7,322 bases of DNA from Ignavibacteriales bacterium. Lineage in GTDB: Bacteria; Bacteroidota; Ignavibacteria; Ignavibacteriales; Melioribacteraceae. Location: the NCBI GenBank assembly GCA_020059785.1, contig JAGVBL010000008.1:1-7322 (forward strand), written 5' to 3'. A program made the position numbers and the translations under genes. The notes under the pieces are model-generated. The model was not told the DNA's origin. It did not search any database and saw only the letters and a program-made list of their open reading frames with translations. Shown here piece after piece: positions 1-6,828 of the stretch. Position 1 is the stretch's first letter. Every line of letters begins with the position of its first letter.

Positions 1-509
1 CCGAATTCGGACGGATCGATATACTCGTAAATAACGCCGGTATACTCCGCGATGCAACTCTTGCAAAGATGACTCCCGAACAATGGCAGCAGGTAATAGA
101 CGTTAACCTGACCGGCGTATTCAACTGCACAAAATGTGTTGCACCTTTCATGATCGAAAAACTATACGGACGGATAATAAACGCTACATCGGTAGTTGGA
201 ATCTACGGTAATTTCGGTCAGACCAACTATGTAGCAACAAAATCCGGTGTGATAGGAATGACCAAGGTATGGGCGCGCGAACTCGGCAGAAAAGGAATTA
301 ATGTAAATGCCATTGCACCTGGATTTATTGCCACCGAAATGGTTGCTTCGATGCCGGAGAAAATAATCACTATGATGAAAGAGAAGACACCGGTTGGAAG
401 ACTTGGAACACCCGAAGACATTGCAAATGGATATCTCTTTCTTTCAAGTGATGAAGCATCTTTTATTAATGGCACGGTACTAAGTATTGATGGCGGAGTA
501 ATAACATAA
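1..509 (+). CDS. fabG: FabG-like 3-oxoacyl-ACP/CoA reductase (SDR family), 5' partial
   Basis: This is the C-terminal part (about 168 residues, reading from base 3) of a classical short-chain dehydrogenase/reductase. By family knowledge it reduces a beta-ketoacyl thioester to the 3-hydroxyacyl form with NAD(P)H in the cytoplasm. The frame is open to the window edge, and the segment before the first Met (base 69) encodes the family NNAG motif, so the ATG at 69 is internal and not the start. The catalytic set is visible: Asn in DVNLTG, Ser in INATSVVG, then YVATK with Tyr at 228-230 and Lys four residues on. A PGFIATEM segment and a C-terminal SIDGG stretch follow. Against a usual length near 245, roughly 75-80 residues are missing, including the TGxxxGIG cofactor motif. 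It ends in tandem in-frame stops (TAA TAA, 507-512). Its position before a KAS III homologue fits acyl-chain chemistry. An acetoacetyl-CoA reductase (PhaB-like) role cannot be excluded. Confidence 0.93.
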   Translation, partial: EFGRIDILVNNAGILRDATLAKMTPEQWQQVIDVNLTGVFNCTKCVAPFMIEKLYGRIINATSVVGIYGNFGQTNYVATKSGVIGMTKVWARELGRKGINVNAIAPGFIATEMVASMPEKIITMMKEKTPVGRLGTPEDIANGYLFLSSDEASFINGTVLSIDGGVIT

Positions 510-541
510 TAACGAGCAAGAGCAGGATCAGGAAAAAGATC

Positions 542-574
542 ATGAGTTTAAATAAGAATAACGGGAGTTTATGA
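542..574 (+). CDS. Possible 10-codon leader ORF coupled to the KAS III start
   Basis: An ATG at 542 opens a 10-residue reading frame (MSLNKNNGSL) whose TGA stop overlaps the downstream KAS III start codon as ATGA (571-574). An AGGA (530-533) lies 8 bases before its ATG. The arrangement is what a translationally coupled leader would look like. An ORF this short also arises easily by chance, and the KAS III gene has its own GGGAG site (563-567). The peptide has no recognisable motif. Treat it as a weak candidate. Confidence 0.15.
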   Translation: MSLNKNNGSL

Positions 575-1560
575 GAAACAGTATAATTATCGGCAGCGGA
601 AGTTACGCTCCCGAAAGAGTTTTGCCTAATTCATATTTCAATGAATTGCTTGGTGAAGATGTTGATACATGGCTTCAAACAAATCTTACCATCAAAGAAA
701 GAAGGTGGTGCGGCGAGAATCAATCAACTGCGGATCTCTGTATTGAAGCAGCCAACAAAGCTTTAGCGAGTGCCGGTGTTAAATCAGAAGATCTTAATCT
801 AATAATAATATCAACGGATACTCCGGAATATATATCCCCCTCAACTGCTTCTGTTGTTCAATATAGAATCGGGGCTGTTAACGCCGGAACCTTTGACCTC
901 AACACTGCATGTGCAGGATTTGTTACAGCTCTTGATACAGCAAATAAATTTATCCGTGCAGATGACAATTATAAATACATTCTCGTCATCGGTGCTTATG
1001 CGATGAGTAAATATCTCGATATGACCGACAAGAAAACAGTTACGCTCTTTGCAGATGGTGCCGGCGCGGTCGTTTTGAAGTCCGTTGAGAATACTGAAAG
1101 CGGGCAGCTAACCAGCAGACTTCATACAGAAGGACAATATGCAGACTGGATGGGAATTTATGCCGGCGGAACTCACATGCCGGTTAATTACAAGGTTGTG
1201 GATGCTAAAGATCATCTTCTGAAATTCGTTAAAAAATTTCCGAAAGAAATTAATCCTACTATGTGGACAAAGATGATTAAAGAATCGTGTGAGAAAATTA
1301 ATATTTCGCCAAATGATATTACTCACTACTTCTTCACACAGATTAACATCAACACAATCTTAGAAACGATGGATAATCTTGGTGTTGATAGAAACAGAGC
1401 GCACACAATTATGGATCGATACGGTTACACAGGTTCGGCATGTATACCAATGGCTTTTGATGACGCTATACAGAAGAAGAAATTGAACCCGGGCGAGATC
1501 GTCTGCTTTATGGGATCGGGCGGAGGACTCGCATTTGCAAATGCAATTTATAAATTGTAA
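571..1560 (+). CDS. Ketoacyl-ACP synthase III (FabH-like) homologue with non-canonical active site
   Basis: A 329-residue thiolase-fold protein of the KAS III type, the usual FabH length. The nucleophile motif is intact: Cys114 in DLNTACAGF. An ADGAGA segment (161-166) and a GSGGG loop near the C terminus (315-319) are also typical. Aligning by eye to E. coli FabH, the catalytic His of HQAN falls on Thr256 (FFTQINI), with Gln257 and Asn259 kept. The catalytic Asn of GNTSA falls on Tyr286 (YGYTGSA). The 30-residue spacing between these two positions matches FabH exactly, so the substitutions look real. The CoA-side Trp appears kept (Trp34), while FabH Arg36 seems to be Asn38. In this family His and Asn drive malonyl decarboxylation, so I infer acyl transfer or another Claisen-type reaction on a Cys-bound acyl group rather than standard initiation. 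GGGAG at 563-567 supports the start. The gene lies 61 bp after fabG and 11 bp before the symporter. Confidence 0.88.
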   Translation: MRNSIIIGSGSYAPERVLPNSYFNELLGEDVDTWLQTNLTIKERRWCGENQSTADLCIEAANKALASAGVKSEDLNLIIISTDTPEYISPSTASVVQYRIGAVNAGTFDLNTACAGFVTALDTANKFIRADDNYKYILVIGAYAMSKYLDMTDKKTVTLFADGAGAVVLKSVENTESGQLTSRLHTEGQYADWMGIYAGGTHMPVNYKVVDAKDHLLKFVKKFPKEINPTMWTKMIKESCEKINISPNDITHYFFTQININTILETMDNLGVDRNRAHTIMDRYGYTGSACIPMAFDDAIQKKKLNPGEIVCFMGSGGGLAFANAIYKL

Positions 1561-1561
1561 C

Positions 1562-1567
1562 GAGGTG
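1562..1567 (+). promoter_or_regulatory. Ribosome binding site supporting a GTG start
   Basis: GAGGTG sits 4 bases before the GTG at 1572 and two bases past the KAS III stop. It supports GTG 1572 as the symporter start over the in-frame ATG at 1596, which would trim the protein just ahead of the first membrane helix. Confidence 0.6.
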
Positions 1568-1571
1568 TAAA

Positions 1572-3092
1572 GTGACTGACGTTGCTTCATCCGGAATGAT
1601 TACTGCTTCGTGGATTTTAATTTTGATCTATGTTGCAATAACAATGTTCCTTGTTATACGCGGAGCTTTGAAGATAAAAAGTATGAACGACTATGCTGTT
1701 GGTAATGTTCAATTTCCTCCTTATGCTGTTGGACTTGCACTCGCGGCATCAATGACAAGTGCTGCAACGTTCATAATCAATCCCGGCTTCGTTGCATTCT
1801 ACGGATGGAGTGCCTACATCTCGTTCGGAATTGCTTATCCTGTTGCCGCAATGATTTCGCTTATAATTCTAACAAAAGGATTTAGAAAACACGGCGAGAG
1901 TGTTAAGGCATTAACAATGGCTCAATGGATGGGAACACGTTATAAGAGTAAGGGTTATTCGCTCTTCTTCGCTTTTCTGTCATTACTTCTTATCACATTT
2001 ATTGTTTTGATTCTTGTTGGATTGACAAAAGTTTTATCTAAGTCCTTGAATGTCCCCGAGTTTTATGTGCTGATTGGTGTAGTTGCGTTTGTATTCGGAT
2101 ACATGATGTTCGGCGGCGCTAATTCGATGGTCTATACAAATACAGTTCAGGCAATAATTATGCTGGTTGTTGCATTTATTCTGCTTGGTTCAGGTTACGA
2201 ACATTTCAGCAATGGAGTCCACGGTTTTCTTGATAAATTAAAAAACATCGACCCGAAACTCATTCAATCAACAAACGAATCGAGTTTTCTTTTCAGAGAT
2301 TTTTTTGAAATTGTATTTACACAGATTGTTATTGGAGTAGCGATTGTTTGCCAGCCCCACATAATTACGAAGTCGCTTCTGCTTAAGACAGATAAAGATG
2401 TGAACAGGTATCTTATCTACGGAACAATAACGCAGATGATCTTCTTCTCGGTAGTTTTTACAGGATTTTATGCGCGCATTGCATTCCCGGATTTAATGAT
2501 CAACAACACAACGTTGAAGATGGACGGAGTTATTCCGGCTTATGTTGTTCGCGAGTTCCCGGTGTTCGTTGGGATTGTCGTAGTATTAGGATTGATTTCG
2601 GCTGGCATTTCAACATTAGAGGGATTAATACAATCAATTTCTACAACCGCTACTACCGATATTATTAAACCGTTATTCGGAAAGTTATATCCATCCGATC
2701 CGGTTAAAAATGAAAAGTCGTTTATACTTACAAATAAAATTGTCATTGCTGTGTTTGCGGTTATCTCGATTCTGCTTTCATACGATCAACTTGTTAATCC
2801 CAAGTTGAGCGTTGCAATATTTGCGCAGAATGGAGTTTACGCTTATTTCTCTGCGGCATTCGTTCCAATCTTCTTCGGAATGTTTTTTAAGAACGCACCA
2901 AAGATTTCTGTAATAGCTGCATCTGCCTCGGCAATAGTTGTTCACTTTACATTTTATTACTTAAAGATCGGAATACCATTTACAAAAGCTACTGGTGAAA
3001 ATCCCGGTGTTGCTGCGGCAATGGCAATTCTGACATCATTAATAGTTGGATTTACTCTTTTGCTTTTATACAAAACCAAAAAGATTAATTAG
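1572..3092 (+). CDS. Sodium:solute symporter (SSS family), probable carboxylate transporter
   Basis: A 506-residue, very hydrophobic inner-membrane protein with about 13 likely membrane segments, the usual SSS size. The first helices include an AASMTSAATF stretch (58-67) followed by PG (71-72), resembling the SxxSF...PG region of PanF-like and monocarboxylate-type members. SAGISTLEGLIQSIS (343-357) matches the conserved helix whose adjacent Ser-Thr (347-348) ligates the second Na+ site in the family. QPHIITKSLLLKT (261-273) is the typical cytoplasmic-loop region. The protein should couple Na+ entry to import of a small solute. The substrate cannot be read from sequence, but the acyl-CoA ligase 14 bp downstream and the KAS III and FabG genes upstream suggest a carboxylate. 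PutP Asp55 has no acidic equivalent here, so it is probably not a proline carrier. It starts with GTG and stops with TAG, which overlaps the next gene's ribosome binding site, so translation of the two may be linked. Confidence 0.92.
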   Translation: MTDVASSGMITASWILILIYVAITMFLVIRGALKIKSMNDYAVGNVQFPPYAVGLALAASMTSAATFIINPGFVAFYGWSAYISFGIAYPVAAMISLIILTKGFRKHGESVKALTMAQWMGTRYKSKGYSLFFAFLSLLLITFIVLILVGLTKVLSKSLNVPEFYVLIGVVAFVFGYMMFGGANSMVYTNTVQAIIMLVVAFILLGSGYEHFSNGVHGFLDKLKNIDPKLIQSTNESSFLFRDFFEIVFTQIVIGVAIVCQPHIITKSLLLKTDKDVNRYLIYGTITQMIFFSVVFTGFYARIAFPDLMINNTTLKMDGVIPAYVVREFPVFVGIVVVLGLISAGISTLEGLIQSISTTATTDIIKPLFGKLYPSDPVKNEKSFILTNKIVIAVFAVISILLSYDQLVNPKLSVAIFAQNGVYAYFSAAFVPIFFGMFFKNAPKISVIAASASAIVVHFTFYYLKIGIPFTKATGENPGVAAAMAILTSLIVGFTLLLLYKTKKIN

Positions 3093-3106
3093 AGGATAAT
3101 TCAATA

Positions 3107-4633
3107 ATGCTTCATAATTTTCAAACTGACTGGCTGGCAAAGTGGGCGTATTACACGCCGGATAAATTTTTCTTGCGTGAGCATAACCGCGATCGCAGAT
3201 GGTCGTTTGGCGAGTTCAATACCAGAACCAATGCACTTGCGAATTATCTTACTAAAGAGCTCGGCGTTAAAATCGGCGATCGAATTGCTGTCTATTCAAA
3301 GAACAGAACTGAATATGTTCAACTTTTTCTTGCCTGTGTCAAATCAGGCGCAATACTTGTCCCCCTGAATTTCAGATTAACACCAAGAGAGTTGGATATT
3401 TTAATCGGTGATGCTGAACCAAAAATATTTTTCTACGAATCGGAGTACAGAGAACAATCGCAGAAACTTCAGACATTAAAAAATATTCCGGTTCAAAAAA
3501 GCATAGAAGAGATCACAAAATTTTTAACTGGTGATGTTGATGAAATTGATTTTACCCCGTCAAGATTATTTGCCGAAGATGACGTTGTAATGATCCTCTA
3601 CACTGCTGGGACAACCGGATTATCAAAGGGTGTAATGATTAATCACCGTATGCTCTTCTGGAATGCGGTTAATACATGTTTACGCCTCGATATAAATTCG
3701 AATGACCACACACAAAGCTACGCACCCTTCTTCCACACCGGCGGATGGAATGTTCTGTTTACGCCGTTCCTGTTTCATGGCGCTTCGCATACAATTCTTC
3801 AAAACTTTGATGCCGAGTTGATATTAAAACTGATGGAAAAGGAAAAAACAACTCTTCTCTTTGGCGTTCCTACAATGCTTCAAATGATGAGCGATCTTCC
3901 CTATTTCAAAGAAGCCGATCTTTCTAACTGCCGTTATGCGATTGTTGGTGGTGCCGCGATGCCTATTCCACTAATCAACATCTGGCATCAGAAAGGAATT
4001 CCGATTCGTCAGGGTTTCGGATTAACCGAAGTTGGACCGAATTGTTTTTCACTTCACCAGGATCATGCAATAAGTAAGAAGGGTTCTATCGGATTTCCAA
4101 ATTTTTATTTCGAAACAAAAATTGTTGATGATAATGGTATAGAAGTCGGTGTGAACGAAATCGGCGAGCTCTGGCTCCGCTCACCTGTTGTAACACCGGG
4201 TTACTGGCGAAAAGAAAAAGAAACAAATGAATCGATTACCGATGGCTTCTTCCATACCGGCGATTTAGTTTGTAAGGATGAAGATGGATTCTTCTTTGTA
4301 GTTGACCGCAAGAAGAACATGTTTATAAGCGGCGGTGAAAATGTTTATCCCGCTGAGATTGAAAAGTATCTTTACACAAATGAAACTGTTAAAGAAGTAG
4401 CTGTAATTGGAGTGCCCGATGAAAAATGGGGAGAGGTTGGAAAAGCTTATATCGTTATTAAAGAAAATGTTTCTACAACAGAAGAAGAGATAATCAATTA
4501 CTGCAAAGGGAATTTAGCAAAATATAAAATACCGAAGTACGTTCAGTTCGTAAGTGAAATTCCAAAAACAGATGCTGGAAAAATTAACAAACTGAAACTT
4601 CTTGAAATACACAAACAACAAACAACCAAATAA
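3107..4633 (+). CDS. AMP-forming acyl-CoA ligase (fatty-acyl-CoA synthetase-like)
   Basis: A 508-residue ANL-superfamily enzyme that should adenylate a carboxylic acid with ATP and then form the CoA thioester. The motifs appear in order: the phosphate-binding loop YTAGTTGLSKG (165-175), APFFHTGGWN in the acyl pocket region (206-215), GFGLTEVGP (303-311), HTGD (383-386) with the ribose-binding Asp, the hinge and CoA-side RKKNMFISGGENVYP (401-415), and PKTDAGKINK (486-495) with the catalytic Lys492. The P-loop has Ala for the usual Ser at 167 and Ser for the usual Pro at 173, both tolerable changes. No signal peptide is seen, so it is cytoplasmic. AGAGGA (3091-3096) overlaps the symporter stop and lies 10 bases before the ATG. 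Chain length is not readable; such enzymes are often labelled FadD or o-succinylbenzoate-CoA ligase. No menaquinone genes are nearby, and the transporter neighbour favours activation of an imported acid. Confidence 0.93.
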   Translation: MLHNFQTDWLAKWAYYTPDKFFLREHNRDRRWSFGEFNTRTNALANYLTKELGVKIGDRIAVYSKNRTEYVQLFLACVKSGAILVPLNFRLTPRELDILIGDAEPKIFFYESEYREQSQKLQTLKNIPVQKSIEEITKFLTGDVDEIDFTPSRLFAEDDVVMILYTAGTTGLSKGVMINHRMLFWNAVNTCLRLDINSNDHTQSYAPFFHTGGWNVLFTPFLFHGASHTILQNFDAELILKLMEKEKTTLLFGVPTMLQMMSDLPYFKEADLSNCRYAIVGGAAMPIPLINIWHQKGIPIRQGFGLTEVGPNCFSLHQDHAISKKGSIGFPNFYFETKIVDDNGIEVGVNEIGELWLRSPVVTPGYWRKEKETNESITDGFFHTGDLVCKDEDGFFFVVDRKKNMFISGGENVYPAEIEKYLYTNETVKEVAVIGVPDEKWGEVGKAYIVIKENVSTTEEEIINYCKGNLAKYKIPKYVQFVSEIPKTDAGKINKLKLLEIHKQQTTK

Positions 4634-4651
4634 TATCCTTAAGGAGGAATT

Positions 4652-5185
4652 ATGAAAAAGCTACTTTCACTTCTATTAATGGTAACATTCATTTTTGTTT
4701 CCGGATGCAAAGATGAAGAAGAAACAACCGCTCCTGTTCAAGTGGATCCTATTGTTGGTACATGGGTCTCTGAAGGCGCTAATGTTGCTGCCGGTCTTGC
4801 TGTCGCTCCATTCAATGTAAGTAAGATTGTTGCAACATTCAACGCAAACAAATCCTATACAGTTGTTCAGACAGATAAAAGCAATGTAACAACAACATTA
4901 TCGGGAACCTATACAAATACCGAAACAACAAACACGGATGCAAGCGCAACATATGGAACACAGGGAGCAAAAATTTACACAATAGTTGCAAATCAGAGTT
5001 CACCCGCAGCAGTTACTGCAACAGGAATCTATGCTATAAGCGGAAACAAAATGACATATGAAGTAATCCAGACAACTCCGCCACTTACCGGTGTTTCTGC
5101 ACCAACTGCAGCCGGCGGTTTCGGAAGCACTACAATTGCCGGAACAAAATATACTATCTATGTTCAAAAATATGTGAAGCAATAA
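4652..5185 (+). CDS. Small Thr-rich lipoprotein, lipocalin-like, possibly surface-exposed
   Basis: A 177-residue secreted lipoprotein of unknown function. A short KK-plus-hydrophobic signal peptide ends in the lipobox VSGC with Cys19 as the lipid-bearing residue. The next residues, KDEEE (20-24), resemble the lipoprotein export signal described in Bacteroidota (Lys plus two acidic residues), which would send it to the cell surface. The mature part opens with IVGTW (34-38), followed by ATFNANKSYTV (61-71) and GIYAISGNKMTYEV (125-138). This GTW / 'F..n..Y' / 'Y.i.gnk.ty' rhythm is typical of small beta-sandwich or lipocalin-like lipoproteins. About 29 of the mature residues are Thr. A strong AAGGAGGA (4641-4648) precedes the ATG, 18 bp after the ligase stop, so it belongs to the upstream operon and is probably its last gene before the terminator. 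It could bind a hydrophobic ligand, but nothing in the sequence proves this. Confidence 0.85.
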   Translation: MKKLLSLLLMVTFIFVSGCKDEEETTAPVQVDPIVGTWVSEGANVAAGLAVAPFNVSKIVATFNANKSYTVVQTDKSNVTTTLSGTYTNTETTNTDASATYGTQGAKIYTIVANQSSPAAVTATGIYAISGNKMTYEVIQTTPPLTGVSAPTAAGGFGSTTIAGTKYTIYVQKYVKQ

Positions 5186-5198
5186 TTTGAATTGGAAT

Positions 5199-5236
5199 GC
5201 GGATTGTTTATTGATAAAATTTCAATCCGCTTTTTT
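5199..5236 (+). terminator. Intrinsic (Rho-independent) terminator
   Basis: GCGGATTG (5199-5206) and CAATCCGC (5223-5230) are perfect 8-bp complements, followed directly by six T (5231-5236). Inside, TTTA (5207-5210) can pair with TAAA (5215-5218) around a TTGA tetraloop, leaving a 4-base bulge on the 3' side. It starts 13 bases after the lipoprotein stop and marks an end of the acyl-metabolism transcript. Its T-run ends only 20 bases before the next start codon, so it may be partial. Confidence 0.85.
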
Positions 5237-5246
5237 CAATTACTTT

Positions 5247-5252
5247 GGAGAG
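5247..5252 (+). promoter_or_regulatory. Ribosome binding site fixing the barrel start at 5257
   Basis: GGAGAG lies 4 bases before the ATG at 5257. An in-frame TTG at 5245 would add four residues (MERK), but it overlaps this site and has no site of its own. The ATG gives a normal KK-led signal peptide, so 5257 is preferred. Confidence 0.7.
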
Positions 5253-5256
5253 AAAA

Positions 5257-6819
5257 ATGAAAAAATTATTTATGATTATTCTCCTCATAATATCTATGCC
5301 AACGGTATTCATTGCCCAGGATTCAACAGAAACCAAATTAGTTAGAATCGATGAACCGAAAATTCCAGAAATAAAATTTATTGGATACTGGTTCTTGCGC
5401 GGCACTGCTTCTAATATAGCCCCTACAAATGAATTGCTGCGGGGTCAGATTATCGGAAGATTGTTCGGACCCAACACAACAAACACACATTCAAAAACTT
5501 CATCCTACTTTGAACAGCGTTTTGTTCCTATGTTCATTTACACTCCTTCTATATTAGATGGTGTTGCAACATTCAGAAGTTTATTCAAGATTGATATGAC
5601 CTGGGGTGATGCTGCATACGGGGTTGGCGGGAATACCGGCGGTGGTATAAATGCCGGACAGGTAAATCTCCAGACTCTACTTGCAAATGTTGAAATTCGT
5701 CCTAAAGACGCTGATTGGAATCTTGTTGTAGGACTTCAAAGAATTTTCGATAATGTTCGCGATCCTAACATTATGGCAGTAAGTACCGCTCAAACAAGCT
5801 CATATAAATTGAGTTACTGGGGAACACAGGGTGTCGGCATCAGTTTGTATGCAAACTTAAGCAAGACTACTATGATGCGAGCCGGTTACTACCAGCTTTA
5901 TGAGAATATTATTCAGGAGAATGATGACGTAGCTCTCTGGATGTTCGATCTTGAATCTCGAATTGCTCCTTTACTTGAATTGGGCGCTGATGCGTGGTAT
6001 GTATGGGATAGAGGAAAGAATGCCGGAGGTATTTCTGTACTTGGGCAGGGATTGAACAGCGGATTAGCAGAATACAACGGCGCCGTGCGATTGAATTTTC
6101 CGACACAACGATATGAAGCGAATGTTTTCTGGCTCGGTACACACGCTTCTTATAACAGAGATTTTATGGCTGGGAGATGGTGGGCAGATGCATATGTTAT
6201 GGCCAACTTCGGCAATATTGATACTGTCTCTGCAAACAACAAAGTTAATCCTTATGCAGATATATTCGGCATAAGCGCCAATGTAATGATTTCATATAAA
6301 TACGGAATGACAGCGAACGATAAAATTACAATAGAAGCACAATTCTCAAGCGGCGATGGAAATGATGCCGCCGATAAATCTGTTGGAAGTGTTATAACAG
6401 GAAATGTGTGGGGCTCGCCTACAGGAATTTACAGTTCGCATAAAGCTCTTCTTCTCTTCCCGGATCCTCAGGTCGTTAACAGATATTATTCCGCAGTTCA
6501 TGATATTTCAAATATGGGTCTCGGTGTAACAGCCGGTTTCTTAAGTGTGATGAAGGATTTCATTCCGAATAAACTAAGTGGAAAACTTGGACTGGCGGCA
6601 GCTATATCCAATGTTAAACCTAAAGGAGGATCTTCTTTCATCGGTTCTGAAATTAATGCCGAAGTTAAGTACAGCATAAAAGTATTTCTGACCGTTGGGT
6701 TGAGTGCCGGTTATTGCATACTGGGAGATTTTTATAATGCACCAAGCGTTACATATAATAAACTCCGTCCCAAAGATCCATGGGTTATATTCACTTCACT
6801 TAGCTGGTTAATGTTTTAG
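5257..6819 (+). CDS. Outer-membrane beta-barrel protein, porin/alginate-export-like
   Basis: A 520-residue exported protein. Residues 1-20 form a signal peptide (two Lys, a hydrophobic core, likely cut after FIA before Gln21). A short polar stretch follows, then FIGYWFLRG (41-49) begins an alternating aromatic/polar pattern that runs to the end, with turn-like Gly/Asn/Asp segments such as 121-134. The C-terminal segment SLSWLMF ends in Phe, the usual barrel-assembly signal in outer-membrane proteins. FSSGDGN (363-369) late in the protein resembles the SGD-N loop in alginate-export and related porin families. This is a by-eye likeness only, and the substrate is not known. The protein probably forms a channel for small polar or anionic molecules. 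The gene follows a terminator and is linked downstream to the lipoprotein hydrolase by an overlapping stop and ribosome binding site. Its only Cys is residue 487, in a predicted strand region. Confidence 0.82.
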   Translation: MKKLFMIILLIISMPTVFIAQDSTETKLVRIDEPKIPEIKFIGYWFLRGTASNIAPTNELLRGQIIGRLFGPNTTNTHSKTSSYFEQRFVPMFIYTPSILDGVATFRSLFKIDMTWGDAAYGVGGNTGGGINAGQVNLQTLLANVEIRPKDADWNLVVGLQRIFDNVRDPNIMAVSTAQTSSYKLSYWGTQGVGISLYANLSKTTMMRAGYYQLYENIIQENDDVALWMFDLESRIAPLLELGADAWYVWDRGKNAGGISVLGQGLNSGLAEYNGAVRLNFPTQRYEANVFWLGTHASYNRDFMAGRWWADAYVMANFGNIDTVSANNKVNPYADIFGISANVMISYKYGMTANDKITIEAQFSSGDGNDAADKSVGSVITGNVWGSPTGIYSSHKALLLFPDPQVVNRYYSAVHDISNMGLGVTAGFLSVMKDFIPNKLSGKLGLAAAISNVKPKGGSSFIGSEINAEVKYSIKVFLTVGLSAGYCILGDFYNAPSVTYNKLRPKDPWVIFTSLSWLMF

Positions 6820-6824
6820 GAGGA
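6818..6824 (+). promoter_or_regulatory. Strong ribosome binding site overlapping the barrel stop codon
   Basis: AGGAGGA begins inside the TAG stop of the barrel gene and lies 4 bases before the ATG at 6829. The overlap suggests co-translation of the two envelope genes. A nearer ATG at 6824 reads only two codons before TGA and is not used. Confidence 0.7.
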
Positions 6825-6828
6825 TGAA

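Noticed and set aside
69..71. ATG at 69 as the true start of the reductase
   Set aside because: The frame upstream to the window edge encodes the SDR NNAG motif, so the gene begins before the window.
227..475. 82-codon antisense ORF within the FabG-like gene
   Set aside because: It lies wholly opposite a strongly conserved SDR coding region, has no ribosome binding site that I can see and shows no family motif.
571..1560. KAS III homologue as a decaying pseudogene because catalytic residues are lost
   Set aside because: The frame is full length and free of stops, the Cys motif and fold motifs are intact, and spacing around the substituted residues is exact. This looks like divergence rather than decay.
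1108..1590. Two antisense ORFs opposite the KAS III gene
   Set aside because: Their translations are low-complexity shadows of the coding strand, and the + strand frame carries the conserved TACAGF and GSGGG motifs.
3177..3368. 63-codon ORF in another + frame inside the acyl-CoA ligase
   Set aside because: It is out of frame with a gene whose motifs run continuously across the region, and it lacks a ribosome binding site.
4600..4660. Terminator or promoter between the ligase and the lipoprotein
   Set aside because: The gap is only 18 bp, is filled by the ribosome binding site, and contains no hairpin with a T-run.
5245..5247. TTG start for the barrel gene, giving four extra residues
   Set aside because: The TTG overlaps the ribosome binding site that serves the ATG at 5257. 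The ATG gives a standard signal peptide.
5208..5405. Antisense ORF starting inside the barrel gene and ending in the terminator
   Set aside because: It overlaps the barrel signal peptide and the hairpin on the opposite strand and has no recognisable protein features.
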